Source: Rhodocyclaceae bacterium (GTDB lineage Bacteria; Pseudomonadota; Gammaproteobacteria; Burkholderiales; Rhodocyclaceae). Taken from it: DNA of 64,000 nt. Location: the NCBI GenBank assembly GCA_013791905.1, contig VMSX01000010.1, positions 1 to 64,000 of the forward strand, given 5' to 3'. The translations under genes and the position numbers were made by a program. The notes under the pieces are model-generated. The model did no database searches. It saw nothing but the letters and a program-made list of their open reading frames with translations, and was not told the origin of the DNA. The stretch's first letter is position 1. The number at the start of each line of letters is the position of its first letter. Below are positions 1-7,559 of this stretch, one piece after another.

Positions 1-1
1 T

Positions 2-124
2 CTGGTCGAGCGTTTCTTCAGTCGCATCAAACAATTCAGACGCATCGCCACCCGCTACGACAAGCTCGCCAAGTCTTTCCTGTCGTTCGTTCATCTGGCT
101 TGTGCTTTCGTCTGGTTGGCTTGA
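2..124 (+). CDS. IS5-type transposase, C-terminal fragment (cut by window edge)
   Basis: This is the last 40 codons of a DDE transposase, open at the window start and ending at a TGA. The residues VERFFSRIKQFRRIA followed by TRYDKLA match the C-terminal helix typical of IS5-group transposases, where the E of the DDE triad sits just before the R-I-K-x-F-R-R stretch. The 3' end of the insertion sequence should lie within the next few tens of bases. No clear terminal inverted repeat can be assigned without the other end. Whether the element is intact cannot be judged. Confidence 0.8.
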   Translation: MVERFFSRIKQFRRIATRYDKLAKSFLSFVHLACAFVWLA

Positions 125-153
125 TTGAGAACACACCCTAGAAGGCTGAAGTT

Positions 154-170
154 AAAGGGACCAGGGGCGA
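154..170. repeat. half-copy of an AAAGGGRCCAGGG palindrome sequence
   Basis: The 17 bases resemble one arm of the long palindrome at 1638-1686, which reads AAAGGGGCCAGGGTCGA there and AAAGGGACCAGGGGCGA here. Sequences of this type are widely dispersed in proteobacterial genomes, often near transposase remnants. Only one arm is present here, between the transposase end and the TusA-like gene. Confidence 0.35.
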
Positions 171-191
171 TGTGACTTACATATCCAGAGT

Positions 192-215
192 CGCCGTCCC
201 GCCAGCGCCGACTTT
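192..215 (-). repeat. family A 24-nt dispersed repeat, exact copy
   Basis: Read on the minus strand this is an exact copy of the 24-nt family A sequence, which has the core GTCGGCGCTGGCGGGACGG preceded by AAA. It lies between the insertion sequence end and the 3' end of the TusA-like gene. The other exact or one-mismatch copies are at 18258, 23425, 30844, 34081 and 50944. Confidence 0.85.
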
Positions 216-270
216 TGAAATATTCGCCCCCGGCCCCCTTGCTGGTCAACTGCTGACTGGCATTGCCGCC

Positions 271-753
271 TTACTTTTTGCGCAGATAAAACTCTTGGGC
301 ACCGCGCGCCATCGGTTGCGTGGCGAGCAGCTCGATGGAAACCGATTTTTCCCAGGATTTGATGTCATCCATCGCCCCGGGGCAGTCGCTCAGCAGCTGC
401 AACACTTCGCCCGACTTCATGGCGTCGAGCAGTTTTTTCGCTTCGAGGATCGGGCCGGGGCAGGACACGCCGCGCATGTCGAGCGTGGCATGGGCAATCG
501 GCGTGGTGCTGGCGCCGCCGGCTTTCCGCAATACATAGGCGGTCTTGCCATCGGCCTGCTTGTCGGTGCTGACCATCTCGTTGCCGGTATATTTGCACCA
601 GGCAAACAGGTCGTCCGACGAACCGGGGCAATCGGACAGCAGCCGCATGGTCTGCCCTGCTTGCAGGTCATCAATGATTTTCTTGGCACCGAGCAGCGGC
701 GCCGGGCAGGGCAGCCCCGACATGTCAATGGTGACGGTTATATTTTCGGTCAT
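271..753 (-). CDS. tandem TusA-domain sulfurtransferase-like protein
   Basis: The 160-residue protein is a head-to-tail duplication of the TusA fold. Each half carries the family signature: GLPCPAPLLGAKK near residues 13-25 and GVSCPGPILEAKK near 94-106, each followed by a conserved LLSDCPG. The CPxP cysteine is the persulfide-carrying residue in TusA proteins, so both halves look competent for sulfur transfer. Single-domain TusA is about 80 residues, so this is a true tandem form. The start is supported by AAGGAGA nine bases upstream. The gene is divergent from the methyltransferase, and an FNR-like palindrome lies at 888-901. The partner and substrate are unknown. Confidence 0.85.
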   Translation of the reverse strand: MTENITVTIDMSGLPCPAPLLGAKKIIDDLQAGQTMRLLSDCPGSSDDLFAWCKYTGNEMVSTDKQADGKTAYVLRKAGGASTTPIAHATLDMRGVSCPGPILEAKKLLDAMKSGEVLQLLSDCPGAMDDIKSWEKSVSIELLATQPMARGAQEFYLRKK

Positions 754-887
754 GATGATGGTCTCCTTGAAATGGGGTGTTCAGACCGGAGCAAGGGCTC
801 CGGAGTGGAGTCACATTTTGGTTATCACCCAACTCAGCCTGGAACCGCCAGGTAAAGTATGAGGTGATTTGTTGTTGAGATAATGTG

Positions 888-901
888 ATGATGTCAATCA
901 T
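888..901. promoter_or_regulatory. FNR/CRP-type palindrome between divergent genes
   Basis: The site reads ATGAT-GTCA-ATCAT, a perfect 5+4+5 palindrome differing from the FNR consensus TTGAT-N4-ATCAA only at the two outermost bases. It lies 135 nt upstream of the TusA-like start and 107 nt upstream of the methyltransferase start, so either gene could be the target. Confidence 0.4.
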
Positions 902-1007
902 ACAGGGCATGCCGCCAATGCAAAGGGGCTGTGCCTTTTTCCGGGATGCGTGTCCCCGGCATCCGCTTCGCTTTGTTAGCCCGGCTCTCGTCTTTATTGG
1001 AGATCGA

Positions 1008-1622
1008 ATGCAATCAAAGTCCCACTGGGATCGTATCTATTCGACCAAACCTGCCGAGTCGGTTGGCTGGTTTCAGGCGCATCCACAGCAATCGGCAGAC
1101 CTGATCCGCGGCACGGGGATTTCCCTGTCCGCGCCCATCATCGATGTTGGCGGCGGCGCTTCAAGGCTCGTCGACGGCCTCCTGACAAATGGATACTCCA
1201 ACCTCACGGTGCTTGACCTCTCCGCGGCGGCGCTCGCCGCCACCAAGGCCCGGCTAGGCACGGCGGGCCAAGCGGTGCAGTGGCTCGAAGCCGACATCAC
1301 CAGCGCCACCCTGCCCGCTCACGCCTATGAACTTTGGCACGACCGAGCAGTCTTTCACTTCCTCACCTCGGCCGAAGACCGCCAGGCCTATGTCGACGCG
1401 GTGCTGCGCGCGGTCAAGCCGGGCGGGCATGTCATCGTCGCCACGTTTGCGGAAGATGGCCCCAGCCAATGCAGCGGCCTGCCAGTGGTGCGCTACAGCG
1501 CCGGGCAGTTGCACGCGGCGTTCGGCGCACCCTTTACGTTGCTGCAGCATGAGAGGGAAGCACACCGCACGCCTTCAGGTGCATTGCAGCACTTCGTTTA
1601 TTGCCACTTCCGTAAATCGTGA
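1008..1622 (+). CDS. class I SAM-dependent methyltransferase
   Basis: The 204-residue protein has the Rossmann methyltransferase motif I as IIDVGGGASRLVDGLL (about residues 45-60) and an acidic end of strand 2 (TVLDLS). A motif IV region, YELWHDRAVFHFLT, and a post-motif VKPGGHVIVATF follow. The opening HWDRIYSTKPAESVGWFQ is characteristic of a small family of uncharacterised thiopurine or tellurite-type methyltransferases. The start at 1008 is chosen because TTGGAG lies just upstream and the family N-terminus begins here; an in-frame extension to 885 has no family match. The gene is alone on the plus strand and ends before a strong palindrome. The substrate is not predictable. Confidence 0.8.
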   Translation: MQSKSHWDRIYSTKPAESVGWFQAHPQQSADLIRGTGISLSAPIIDVGGGASRLVDGLLTNGYSNLTVLDLSAAALAATKARLGTAGQAVQWLEADITSATLPAHAYELWHDRAVFHFLTSAEDRQAYVDAVLRAVKPGGHVIVATFAEDGPSQCSGLPVVRYSAGQLHAAFGAPFTLLQHEREAHRTPSGALQHFVYCHFRKS

Positions 1623-1637
1623 AAGGGCCTAATAGCG

Positions 1638-1686
1638 AAAAGGGGCCAGGGTCGAGTTTGTGAATAAATCGACCCTAGCCCCTTTT
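1638..1686. terminator. long palindrome between convergent genes, probable bidirectional terminator
   Basis: An 18-bp arm beginning AAAAGGGGCCAGGGTCGA pairs with TCGACCCTAGCCCCTTTT across a 13-nt loop with one mismatch. It has A-rich and T-rich outer ends, so it could terminate in both directions between the methyltransferase and the DUF2249 gene. It also resembles a dispersed repeat (see 154-170). Confidence 0.6.
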
Positions 1687-1741
1687 CCTTCTTTCTTTAC
1701 CTTCATTTCCTTAATGCATGCGTCGGGCCAAAAGTCACCGC

Positions 1742-2005
1742 TTAGCGCTTGATGAAATCGATCATCACGCCTTCTGGCGCTCGCTCTCGATAGGCGATCT
1801 CGACGCCCTCGCCATAGCGCGCCTGCATCTGCTGAAGCAGCGGAATGGGATCATGGTCGTTGACGAAACGCATGACCTCGCCGGGGTTCAGGGCATCGAG
1901 TGCGCCGAAGATGGCCGCATGGCGGAAGCGCTTGGCGATGCCGCGTGCGTCGAAGCCATAGATGCCATCAGGGTTGGTGTGGTTATGGACGTGAATCGTG
2001 GTCAT
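1742..2005 (-). CDS. DUF2249 domain protein
   Basis: The 87-residue protein matches the DUF2249 fold (related to TusA): FDARGIAKRFRHAAIF near residue 18, then ALDALNPGEVMRFVNDHDPIPLL. A C-terminal stretch, EGVEIAYRERAPEGVMIDFIK, follows. Proteins of this family are common beside nitrite and nitric oxide metabolism genes, but a biochemical role is not established. The start at 2005 is preceded by CGGAGAC, and the longer frame upstream lacks family similarity. A histidine-rich N-terminus (TIHVHNHT) could bind metal. An FNR-like box lies 60 nt upstream, consistent with anaerobic control. Confidence 0.75.
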   Translation of the reverse strand: MTTIHVHNHTNPDGIYGFDARGIAKRFRHAAIFGALDALNPGEVMRFVNDHDPIPLLQQMQARYGEGVEIAYRERAPEGVMIDFIKR

Positions 2006-2064
2006 GGAAAGTCTCCGTTGAACAAAGGGGCCGGACATCTTAGTTGACGACACATGTCGGGTAA

Positions 2065-2078
2065 TTGACCTGGATCAG
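2065..2078 (-). promoter_or_regulatory. FNR/Dnr-like box upstream of DUF2249 gene
   Basis: On the minus strand the site reads CTGAT-CCAG-GTCAA, matching TTGAT-N4-ATCAA at eight of ten positions. The form TTGACCTGGATCA is typical of Anr/Dnr boxes in denitrifying betaproteobacteria and pseudomonads. It lies 60 nt from the start codon. Confidence 0.45.
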
Positions 2079-2080
2079 TT

Positions 2081-2104
2081 CGTCGTCCTGCCGGCGCCGA
2101 CTTT
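2081..2104 (-). repeat. family A repeat, three mismatches
   Basis: The minus-strand sequence differs from the family A 24-mer at three positions. It abuts the FNR-like box in the gap between the DUF2249 gene and the patatin gene. Confidence 0.65.
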
Positions 2105-2143
2105 ATGGCTTAGGCATAACCATCGTAGTTACTACGGCCACGC

Positions 2144-3559
2144 TCATTGTTCCGTGGAGTTTGCCGGTAGCTCCCGCAGCAATCGCCCGAACTCAGCGGA
2201 ACCGCGGAGTATCGTTTGGGCGGCGGCGATTAGTTTGTCCACCTCGTGGTGAGGCAGCGAAAAAGCCGTCGGAATAGCCTGAAGTTCTTCGCGCAACTGC
2301 GGATCTGGATGGGCCTGAAGGCTGACATCGATCACGTACAAATCGATCGACGCACCCAGCGCAGGGCTGCCGGTGCGCGATGCGCTGCGCAGTTTTTCCT
2401 GCCATTGCGCCGTGCTGCTCGCCAGAATGTCCTGCGTCTCGCGCGAACGCCGGACAAGATTTGCCGACGAGACGGCATCGATCACCTCGGCAATCGACGG
2501 AATCCGGTCGCTGCGGTCGAGGGAGGCATTGAGACCTTGTGCCGCGTTCACGTTGATGATGACCAGTTTATCGACGTTGCGAAAGCCATTCCGCTCCATC
2601 GGCTTGTCCATCCCGCCGGAGCGCGCAATGTTGTCGATGATCCAGCGTACCGCCAGGTTATCCGACAATCCACCGTCGACCAGATGAATGAACGGGCGTT
2701 TTTCTGCGTCCAGGTAGGCATCCGCCGTTGCGGCGACGCGTGGGCTAACGAGGGGTGGCGTGCAATTCCCGGCATAGTTTCTTACCGTGAGCGGGCTCAG
2801 CACCAGCGGGACCGCGCTTGATGCAGCCACTGCGACGGCAAGCGGAACCTGGTCAAAACGTGAACAGAGAATGTCGAATTGATCCTGCGAGAACTCGAAT
2901 CCGGTCCCTTGGGTGAGATCGGTTGCGGTGACGAGCAGAAACGGTCGGGTGCGCCGTGCCGCGAGATCGCCATAAGTGGTTCCGCGGAACAGGGTCTCGT
3001 CAAGTTGTTCGGCGAGCAAATGGCCTCGACCGAACCACGGTGAACTCAACTGAATTGCGTTGCCGGGGTTTCGCGTGCGCGAGAACAAAGTGCCCTGAAA
3101 ATCAGCTTTCAGAAACGTCGGCTCGAAACTCCGGAATATCTCATCTCCGAACGCGGCAAAATAGGCCGCCGTGATGCTGCCGCCGGATACACCGGCAACG
3201 ACATCGACTTCGTCAAACAGGTTGGTTGACGCGCCATTCCGCTGGATCGGGGAGTCCTTGAGTTCTTTCAGCACGCCATACGCAAAAGCGGCGGCGCGGG
3301 CTCCGCCACCGGAGAAGGTCAGGATGACGAGGAGATTGTCGCCGTTGCCGTGCTGCGGGGCCAGATTCCGCAGACGGTACTCCGTCACGCTCGATCCGGA
3401 GGTTGTCGCCTGCATCACGGGCTGGTTCAGCGGCGGCCGCATGGTCGAGCAGCCGGACAGCGCGACACCGACAGCCAGCACCCCAAGCCATTTGAGGCAA
3501 GGTCTGAGCGCATTCGTCTTGCGGATGATCAGGCTGACCATGCGCAGAACAGGCATCAT
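2144..3559 (-). CDS. patatin-like phospholipase lipoprotein
   Basis: The 471-residue protein has a signal peptide ending in a lipobox (LSGC, Cys37), so it should be a lipid-anchored envelope protein. The patatin catalytic elements are present: an oxyanion loop FSGGGARA (about 82-89), the nucleophile elbow GVSGG (Ser125) and the catalytic DGG near residue 298. Patatins hydrolyse phospholipid acyl esters. The start overlaps the cytochrome c stop by 4 nt (ATGA), so translation is probably coupled. It is the last gene of the mipA-HD-GYP operon. The second methionine, MVSLIIRK, is an alternative start. The substrate is unknown. Confidence 0.85.
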   Translation of the reverse strand: MMPVLRMVSLIIRKTNALRPCLKWLGVLAVGVALSGCSTMRPPLNQPVMQATTSGSSVTEYRLRNLAPQHGNGDNLLVILTFSGGGARAAAFAYGVLKELKDSPIQRNGASTNLFDEVDVVAGVSGGSITAAYFAAFGDEIFRSFEPTFLKADFQGTLFSRTRNPGNAIQLSSPWFGRGHLLAEQLDETLFRGTTYGDLAARRTRPFLLVTATDLTQGTGFEFSQDQFDILCSRFDQVPLAVAVAASSAVPLVLSPLTVRNYAGNCTPPLVSPRVAATADAYLDAEKRPFIHLVDGGLSDNLAVRWIIDNIARSGGMDKPMERNGFRNVDKLVIINVNAAQGLNASLDRSDRIPSIAEVIDAVSSANLVRRSRETQDILASSTAQWQEKLRSASRTGSPALGASIDLYVIDVSLQAHPDPQLREELQAIPTAFSLPHHEVDKLIAAAQTILRGSAEFGRLLRELPANSTEQ

Positions 3560-4164
3560 TGGCGAACTTCCGCCTTGCCGTAAAAGTGTTCCTGGAAAGG
3601 CTTGCGGAACGCCTGATGACAGGCGAGGCAGGATGACTGGAGCTTGTGGAAGACCGTAATGGCCTCTTCTCCCTTGCCGTTTTTTGCCGCCTTGGCAAGC
3701 GCTGTCGCGTTATCGTGAGTCTCGCCGTCGAAGACCTTGAAGCGGGGCGTATCGCCACCAACAAAGCCCATGATGCGCATTTTTTCACCCATTGGCGGCT
3801 GCGGATGGTCCGCGATCGCCAGCGCCGCCTTTTCGACCACCGCATAGTCCTCCCGCGACAGGCCATCGACGATTGTCTGCATATTTCTGCCCATCTCTTT
3901 CATGATGCCCCGCAGGGCCAGCGGTTCCGCCGCCGAGCTGGTGACGGGCAGTCCGATACAGCCCAGCGCGATCAGCCATGCCCATGGTGCGAGATAACAG
4001 CCGCTCCAGTCGCAGCGAACTTGCGGGGCTGGGTGGCGCGTGGCTTCTTTGACGGCATCATCGGAGCGCAACTCCGCGAGCGGCCCGGCCAAGTATGCGC
4101 GGGTGACTTTGCACCACTTTTCCAGGTGCGCGGGATCGAATCGACCTGCTGCATCGACGTTCAC
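3556..4164 (-). CDS. class II c-type cytochrome (c'/c556 family)
   Basis: The 202-residue protein carries one haem-binding motif, CLACH, at about residues 179-183 near the C-terminus, the arrangement of class II cytochromes c' and c556. The preceding helices (LRGIMKEMGRNMQTIVDGL...) fit the four-helix bundle. A hydrophobic stretch, WAWLIALGCIGLPVTSSAAEP (about 61-81), looks like a signal peptide, but it starts some 55 residues into the frame. The GTG start at 4164 is supported by the GTGA overlap with the stop of the small upstream peptide and by GAGGGG upstream. The long pre-signal segment is odd. Either it is real or an internal non-ATG start is used. Confidence 0.75.
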   Translation of the reverse strand: MNVDAAGRFDPAHLEKWCKVTRAYLAGPLAELRSDDAVKEATRHPAPQVRCDWSGCYLAPWAWLIALGCIGLPVTSSAAEPLALRGIMKEMGRNMQTIVDGLSREDYAVVEKAALAIADHPQPPMGEKMRIMGFVGGDTPRFKVFDGETHDNATALAKAAKNGKGEEAITVFHKLQSSCLACHQAFRKPFQEHFYGKAEVRQ

Positions 4165-4310
4165 GGCGTCATCCCCTCATTTGCTGACCGATTTCGCCCA
4201 CCGCCCATGCCGCGTCCGCCGCCGCCACCACCGCTACCACGACGCATGCCGCCGCCCAGCATGGCGATGCCGATCGCAGTCAATCCAATAAACTGTAATG
4301 CCTTCATCAT
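4161..4310 (-). CDS. 48-residue Gly/Met/Arg-rich small membrane peptide
   Basis: This short frame starts with ATGATG right after GGGAGACA. It encodes a hydrophobic N-terminal segment (ALQFIGLTAIGIAMLGGG, about residues 4-21), then a Gly-rich basic tail (RRGSGGGGGRGMGGGRNR) ending EGMTP. It overlaps the HD-GYP gene stop by ATGA and the cytochrome gene start by GTGA. The peptide is thus locked between two coupled genes, which argues strongly that it is translated. It could be a small membrane or secreted accessory to the cytochrome or phosphodiesterase. I do not recognise a family. Confidence 0.7.
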   Translation of the reverse strand: MMKALQFIGLTAIGIAMLGGGMRRGSGGGGGGRGMGGGRNRSANEGMTP

Positions 4311-5239
4311 TGTCTCCCGTCGTTGCGTGTTGATGGATTGTCTATCGATGTATTTTTCATGGCCGTCAAAATGAATTTATCGGCCAGCACACCAACAATT
4401 TCCGGATCGAACTGCTTGCCCGAAGCTTTGACGATTTCCGTCACGGCGGCGTCAAGCGGCATGGACTTGCGATAGCTCCGGTCGCTGCCGAGAGCGTCCA
4501 ATGCATCCGCCACCGCGATGACGCGTGCCGCCAGCGGAATAGCGTGACCCTGCAGCCCGACGGGATATCCGCCGCCATCGAAATGCTCGTGGTGATGGCG
4601 CACGGCTGGGGCGAGGTGACTGAGGAGCGGGATGGCTTGGATAATCCCGGCGCCCATGGCGGGATGTTGCCGGATCGTGTGGAGTTCTGCCACGGTAAGT
4701 TCGCCTGGCTTGGTGAGGATGGCGTCGGGAATGCCGATCTTGCCGATATCGTGGAGTAGCGCGGCTTCCCTGATGGTGTTGGCTTCCGCGTGCGACAAGC
4801 CCATGGCGCTCGCGAGCCCATGGGCATAGAGCGCCACCCGCCGCCCATGCCCGCCGCTATAGGCGTCTTTCAGTCCCAAAGCCTTGTCGTAGGCGAGCAG
4901 CACCGACTCGTAGCTTGCCTGTTTGTCACTCATCATCTTGGATACCAGACGTCGATTGGTGCGCAGCAAGGCTGCCCAAAGCGCGGTAGTGAGCAGCAGG
5001 TAAATCACTCCCCTGGCGAGGACGGGCGCGATGCCAAAGCGCTCCGCCATGTGAAAATGGAAGACGGCCATTTCCATGATCACGACGACCACAAACACGG
5101 ACAGGCCATAGCCAAGCAGAGCATTTCGGTCGCGTTGTTTCAGCTTCCGGGCGATCTGCCGATCGTCTTCGGCAAGCGCGGACACGGGGATCTCCGGACG
5201 GCGCTCTCCAGTGCTGTGATGCAAAGCTTCGGCGTTCAT
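4307..5239 (-). CDS. membrane-anchored HD-GYP domain protein (c-di-GMP phosphodiesterase)
   Basis: The 310-residue protein has two transmembrane segments near residues 42-62 and 75-93, then a helical linker and a complete HD-GYP domain. The signatures are HGRRVALYAHGLA (131-143), LLHDIGKIGIPD (HD at 163-164) and HHEHFDGGGYPVGL (216-229). HD-GYP proteins hydrolyse c-di-GMP to pGpG or GMP using the HD metal centre. No separate sensory domain is visible, so the short membrane hairpin may be the input. Its stop overlaps the small Gly-rich peptide start, and the upstream 131-residue membrane protein ends 40 nt away. No strong ribosome binding site is seen at 5239. Confidence 0.88.
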   Translation of the reverse strand: MNAEALHHSTGERRPEIPVSALAEDDRQIARKLKQRDRNALLGYGLSVFVVVVIMEMAVFHFHMAERFGIAPVLARGVIYLLLTTALWAALLRTNRRLVSKMMSDKQASYESVLLAYDKALGLKDAYSGGHGRRVALYAHGLASAMGLSHAEANTIREAALLHDIGKIGIPDAILTKPGELTVAELHTIRQHPAMGAGIIQAIPLLSHLAPAVRHHHEHFDGGGYPVGLQGHAIPLAARVIAVADALDALGSDRSYRKSMPLDAAVTEIVKASGKQFDPEIVGVLADKFILTAMKNTSIDNPSTRNDGRQ

Positions 5240-5279
5240 GGTTCTGTCTTGGCATGTTGGTTGATGATGGCGGGTCAGG

Positions 5280-5675
5280 TCAGAGCACGCCCGCCCGGCG
5301 TCGGGCGAACCAGGCGATGCCCGCCCACAGCGCCGTGCGCAGCGTCATGGCCCCGACCGTGCGCGATTCAAACGGCGTACCAGCCAAGGCAAACAGGCCG
5401 AAGACAAGGAACGCCAAGGCTGTAGCAACCGCGATGACCAGCGCCAAACGCGCCGCCCAGGCCTGCCCGGTCGCCAGGCCGGCCGCCGCCACGACGTAGG
5501 CGAAGCCGGCGAGGAAGTTGAACCAGACGACGAAAGACATGTAGCTGCCCGCCGCTGCGCGCGCCGCCGCGTCGCCGAACAGCACCTGGCCGCCAGAAAC
5601 AATGGTGGCCAAGCCGAAAATCAGGGCAATGGCGGCCACGGCGTACCGGGTAAAGCGGGAGAGTTTGTCGTTCAT
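5280..5675 (-). CDS. small four-helix membrane protein, unknown
   Basis: The 131-residue protein is almost entirely hydrophobic, with about four predicted membrane spans (around 10-30, 43-66, 74-96 and 104-122). I do not recognise the family, and it has no charged catalytic motif. It starts 13 nt after the mipA stop and ends 40 nt before the HD-GYP start. It therefore probably shares their transcript and could be a membrane partner of either. Composition matches its neighbours, with no sign of transfer. Confidence 0.65.
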   Translation of the reverse strand: MNDKLSRFTRYAVAAIALIFGLATIVSGGQVLFGDAAARAAAGSYMSFVVWFNFLAGFAYVVAAAGLATGQAWAARLALVIAVATALAFLVFGLFALAGTPFESRTVGAMTLRTALWAGIAWFARRRAGVL

Positions 5676-5688
5676 GCAAAATCCCTTG

Positions 5689-6501
5689 TCAGAAATGGTA
5701 TTTGATGCCGACGGTTGCCGCTACCTGGTTCTTGCTGCCCAGGGTCGCCACGATGGGGCTGTCGGCCGCGTCGCCGATCAGCCGCGTGGCGCGCACCGTG
5801 GCAAAGCCGCCCCACTCGCGACTGATCGCGTAATCGGCCGCAAGGCTGGCGCCGACATGCTTGAAGCCCGATTCGGCGGTGTATTGGGCGATGCCGGAAT
5901 TCGCCGACTGCGTCGCATCGATGCCGTAGAAGGTATTCATGTAAGCGGCCGAGGCCCAGGCCGCGTCGAGATTGGCGCGCAGACGCAAGTTCTGGGCGAC
6001 CGGCATGCCATACCCGGCGGAAAGGTTGACCGTCGTGCCGCCATCGCCGTTCGTGACATCCTTGCGGACATCGGCCCGCGCTTGCCAGCCGTCCTTGCGG
6101 AAGCGGACAAAACCGCCGGCATCGAGGCTGCGGTCGATATCGCCCAAGCCGGTGAGTGCGTCATGGTCGTCAGCGTCGCGGCCACGGCGCAGGGCCAGCA
6201 GCGGGCCGGCGTAAATGCTCAGGCCTTGCGTAGTTGTGTGCTTCCAGAGATTGGCGCCCGCCGTCATGCCGGTGAGAAAAAACGTGTCGCCGTAATAGAG
6301 GTTGATGTTCGGCGTGAGCCGCGTTTTTCTTTCGTCCGCGCCCTCGTAAGCGGGACGCATACCCACCCCCAAGCCGATGGAGCCATGCAGTCCCTCGCGC
6401 CCAGTCGGTAACATGTCCTCGGCGGTAGCGGCCGACGCGACGGTGATCAGCAACATGGTCATTCCTGCCGCAACGTGACGGGGTATCGGTATCATTTTCA
6501 T
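5689..6501 (-). CDS. MipA/OmpV family outer-membrane protein
   Basis: The 270-residue protein has an N-terminal signal peptide (MKMIPIPRHVAAGMTMLLI... cut near SAATAED) and alternating beta-strand segments ending in a terminal Phe (VGIKYHF), as expected for an outer-membrane barrel. The GLHGSIGLGVGMRPAYEG opening and YYGDTFFLTG segment are typical of the MipA/OmpV family, some members of which scaffold murein enzymes or respond to cations. The start at 6501 was chosen because AGGA lies upstream and the signal peptide begins here; the frame extends to 6561 without support. It heads the six-gene operon ending with the patatin gene. Confidence 0.82.
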   Translation of the reverse strand: MKMIPIPRHVAAGMTMLLITVASAATAEDMLPTGREGLHGSIGLGVGMRPAYEGADERKTRLTPNINLYYGDTFFLTGMTAGANLWKHTTTQGLSIYAGPLLALRRGRDADDHDALTGLGDIDRSLDAGGFVRFRKDGWQARADVRKDVTNGDGGTTVNLSAGYGMPVAQNLRLRANLDAAWASAAYMNTFYGIDATQSANSGIAQYTAESGFKHVGASLAADYAISREWGGFATVRATRLIGDAADSPIVATLGSKNQVAATVGIKYHF

Positions 6502-6582
6502 TTTCAGGTTCCTGGTAAATGGGGTTTCGGAGTGCGCATCATCGCGGCTGACCGTAACCACGCCATGTCGCCGCCGCCTCGG

Positions 6583-6625
6583 TTTGTTTCCGTTTATATC
6601 CAGATGTTTCTCAAGCTATCCGCCG
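6583..6625 (-). promoter_or_regulatory. putative response-regulator box upstream of mipA
   Basis: The plus strand contains GTTT at 6582 and 6592 (10-nt period) within TTTGTTTCCG, followed 22 nt later by GCTATCCGCCG. The same two motifs occur upstream of the EF-hand gene at 7484-7510. A one-turn direct repeat is the usual layout of OmpR-type regulator sites. The site lies about 80 nt from the mipA start. The regulator is unknown. Confidence 0.3.
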
Positions 6626-6670
6626 CCTAGATTCCTGACAGGCGGTCCTGAAAACCGCCACCTTGACCAA

Positions 6671-7381
<711 letters not shown>

Positions 7382-7476
7382 GATTCCCCCTTGTAAGCCT
7401 GCTGGCTCCGTTTTATCGATCGGTCGTGAAACACCCTCATCATCGTGGCGCGATGTAACAGCGACGTGTCCTTGCT

Positions 7477-7510
7477 GTTTCGATTTGTTTCCGCACCCGG
7501 CTATCCGCCG
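7477..7510 (-). promoter_or_regulatory. putative response-regulator box upstream of EF-hand gene
   Basis: A direct repeat, GTTTC at 7477 and 7487 (10-nt period), overlaps TTTGTTTCCG. It is followed six bases later by GCTATCCGCCG, both shared with the region upstream of mipA. It lies about 100 nt from the EF-hand start codon. Confidence 0.3.
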
Positions 7511-7529
7511 TTTCGCCAGCGCCGACTTT
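7506..7529 (-). repeat. family A repeat, two mismatches
   Basis: The minus strand matches the family A 24-mer except for AA in place of GG at positions 17-18. It overlaps the end of the putative regulatory motif and lies between the ABC ATPase stop and the EF-hand start. Confidence 0.75.
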
Positions 7530-7559
7530 CCGGCGTCGTCCCGCCGGAACAGCACCTCC

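Noticed and set aside
5602-6411. Large plus-strand open frames opposite mipA and other genes
   Set aside because: High-GC antisense shadows; they lack family motifs and ribosome binding sites, whereas the minus-strand genes have both.
6641-6659. GGCGGT/ACCGCC hairpin after the EF-hand gene as a terminator
   Set aside because: Six-bp stem without a U tract; cannot be separated from background.
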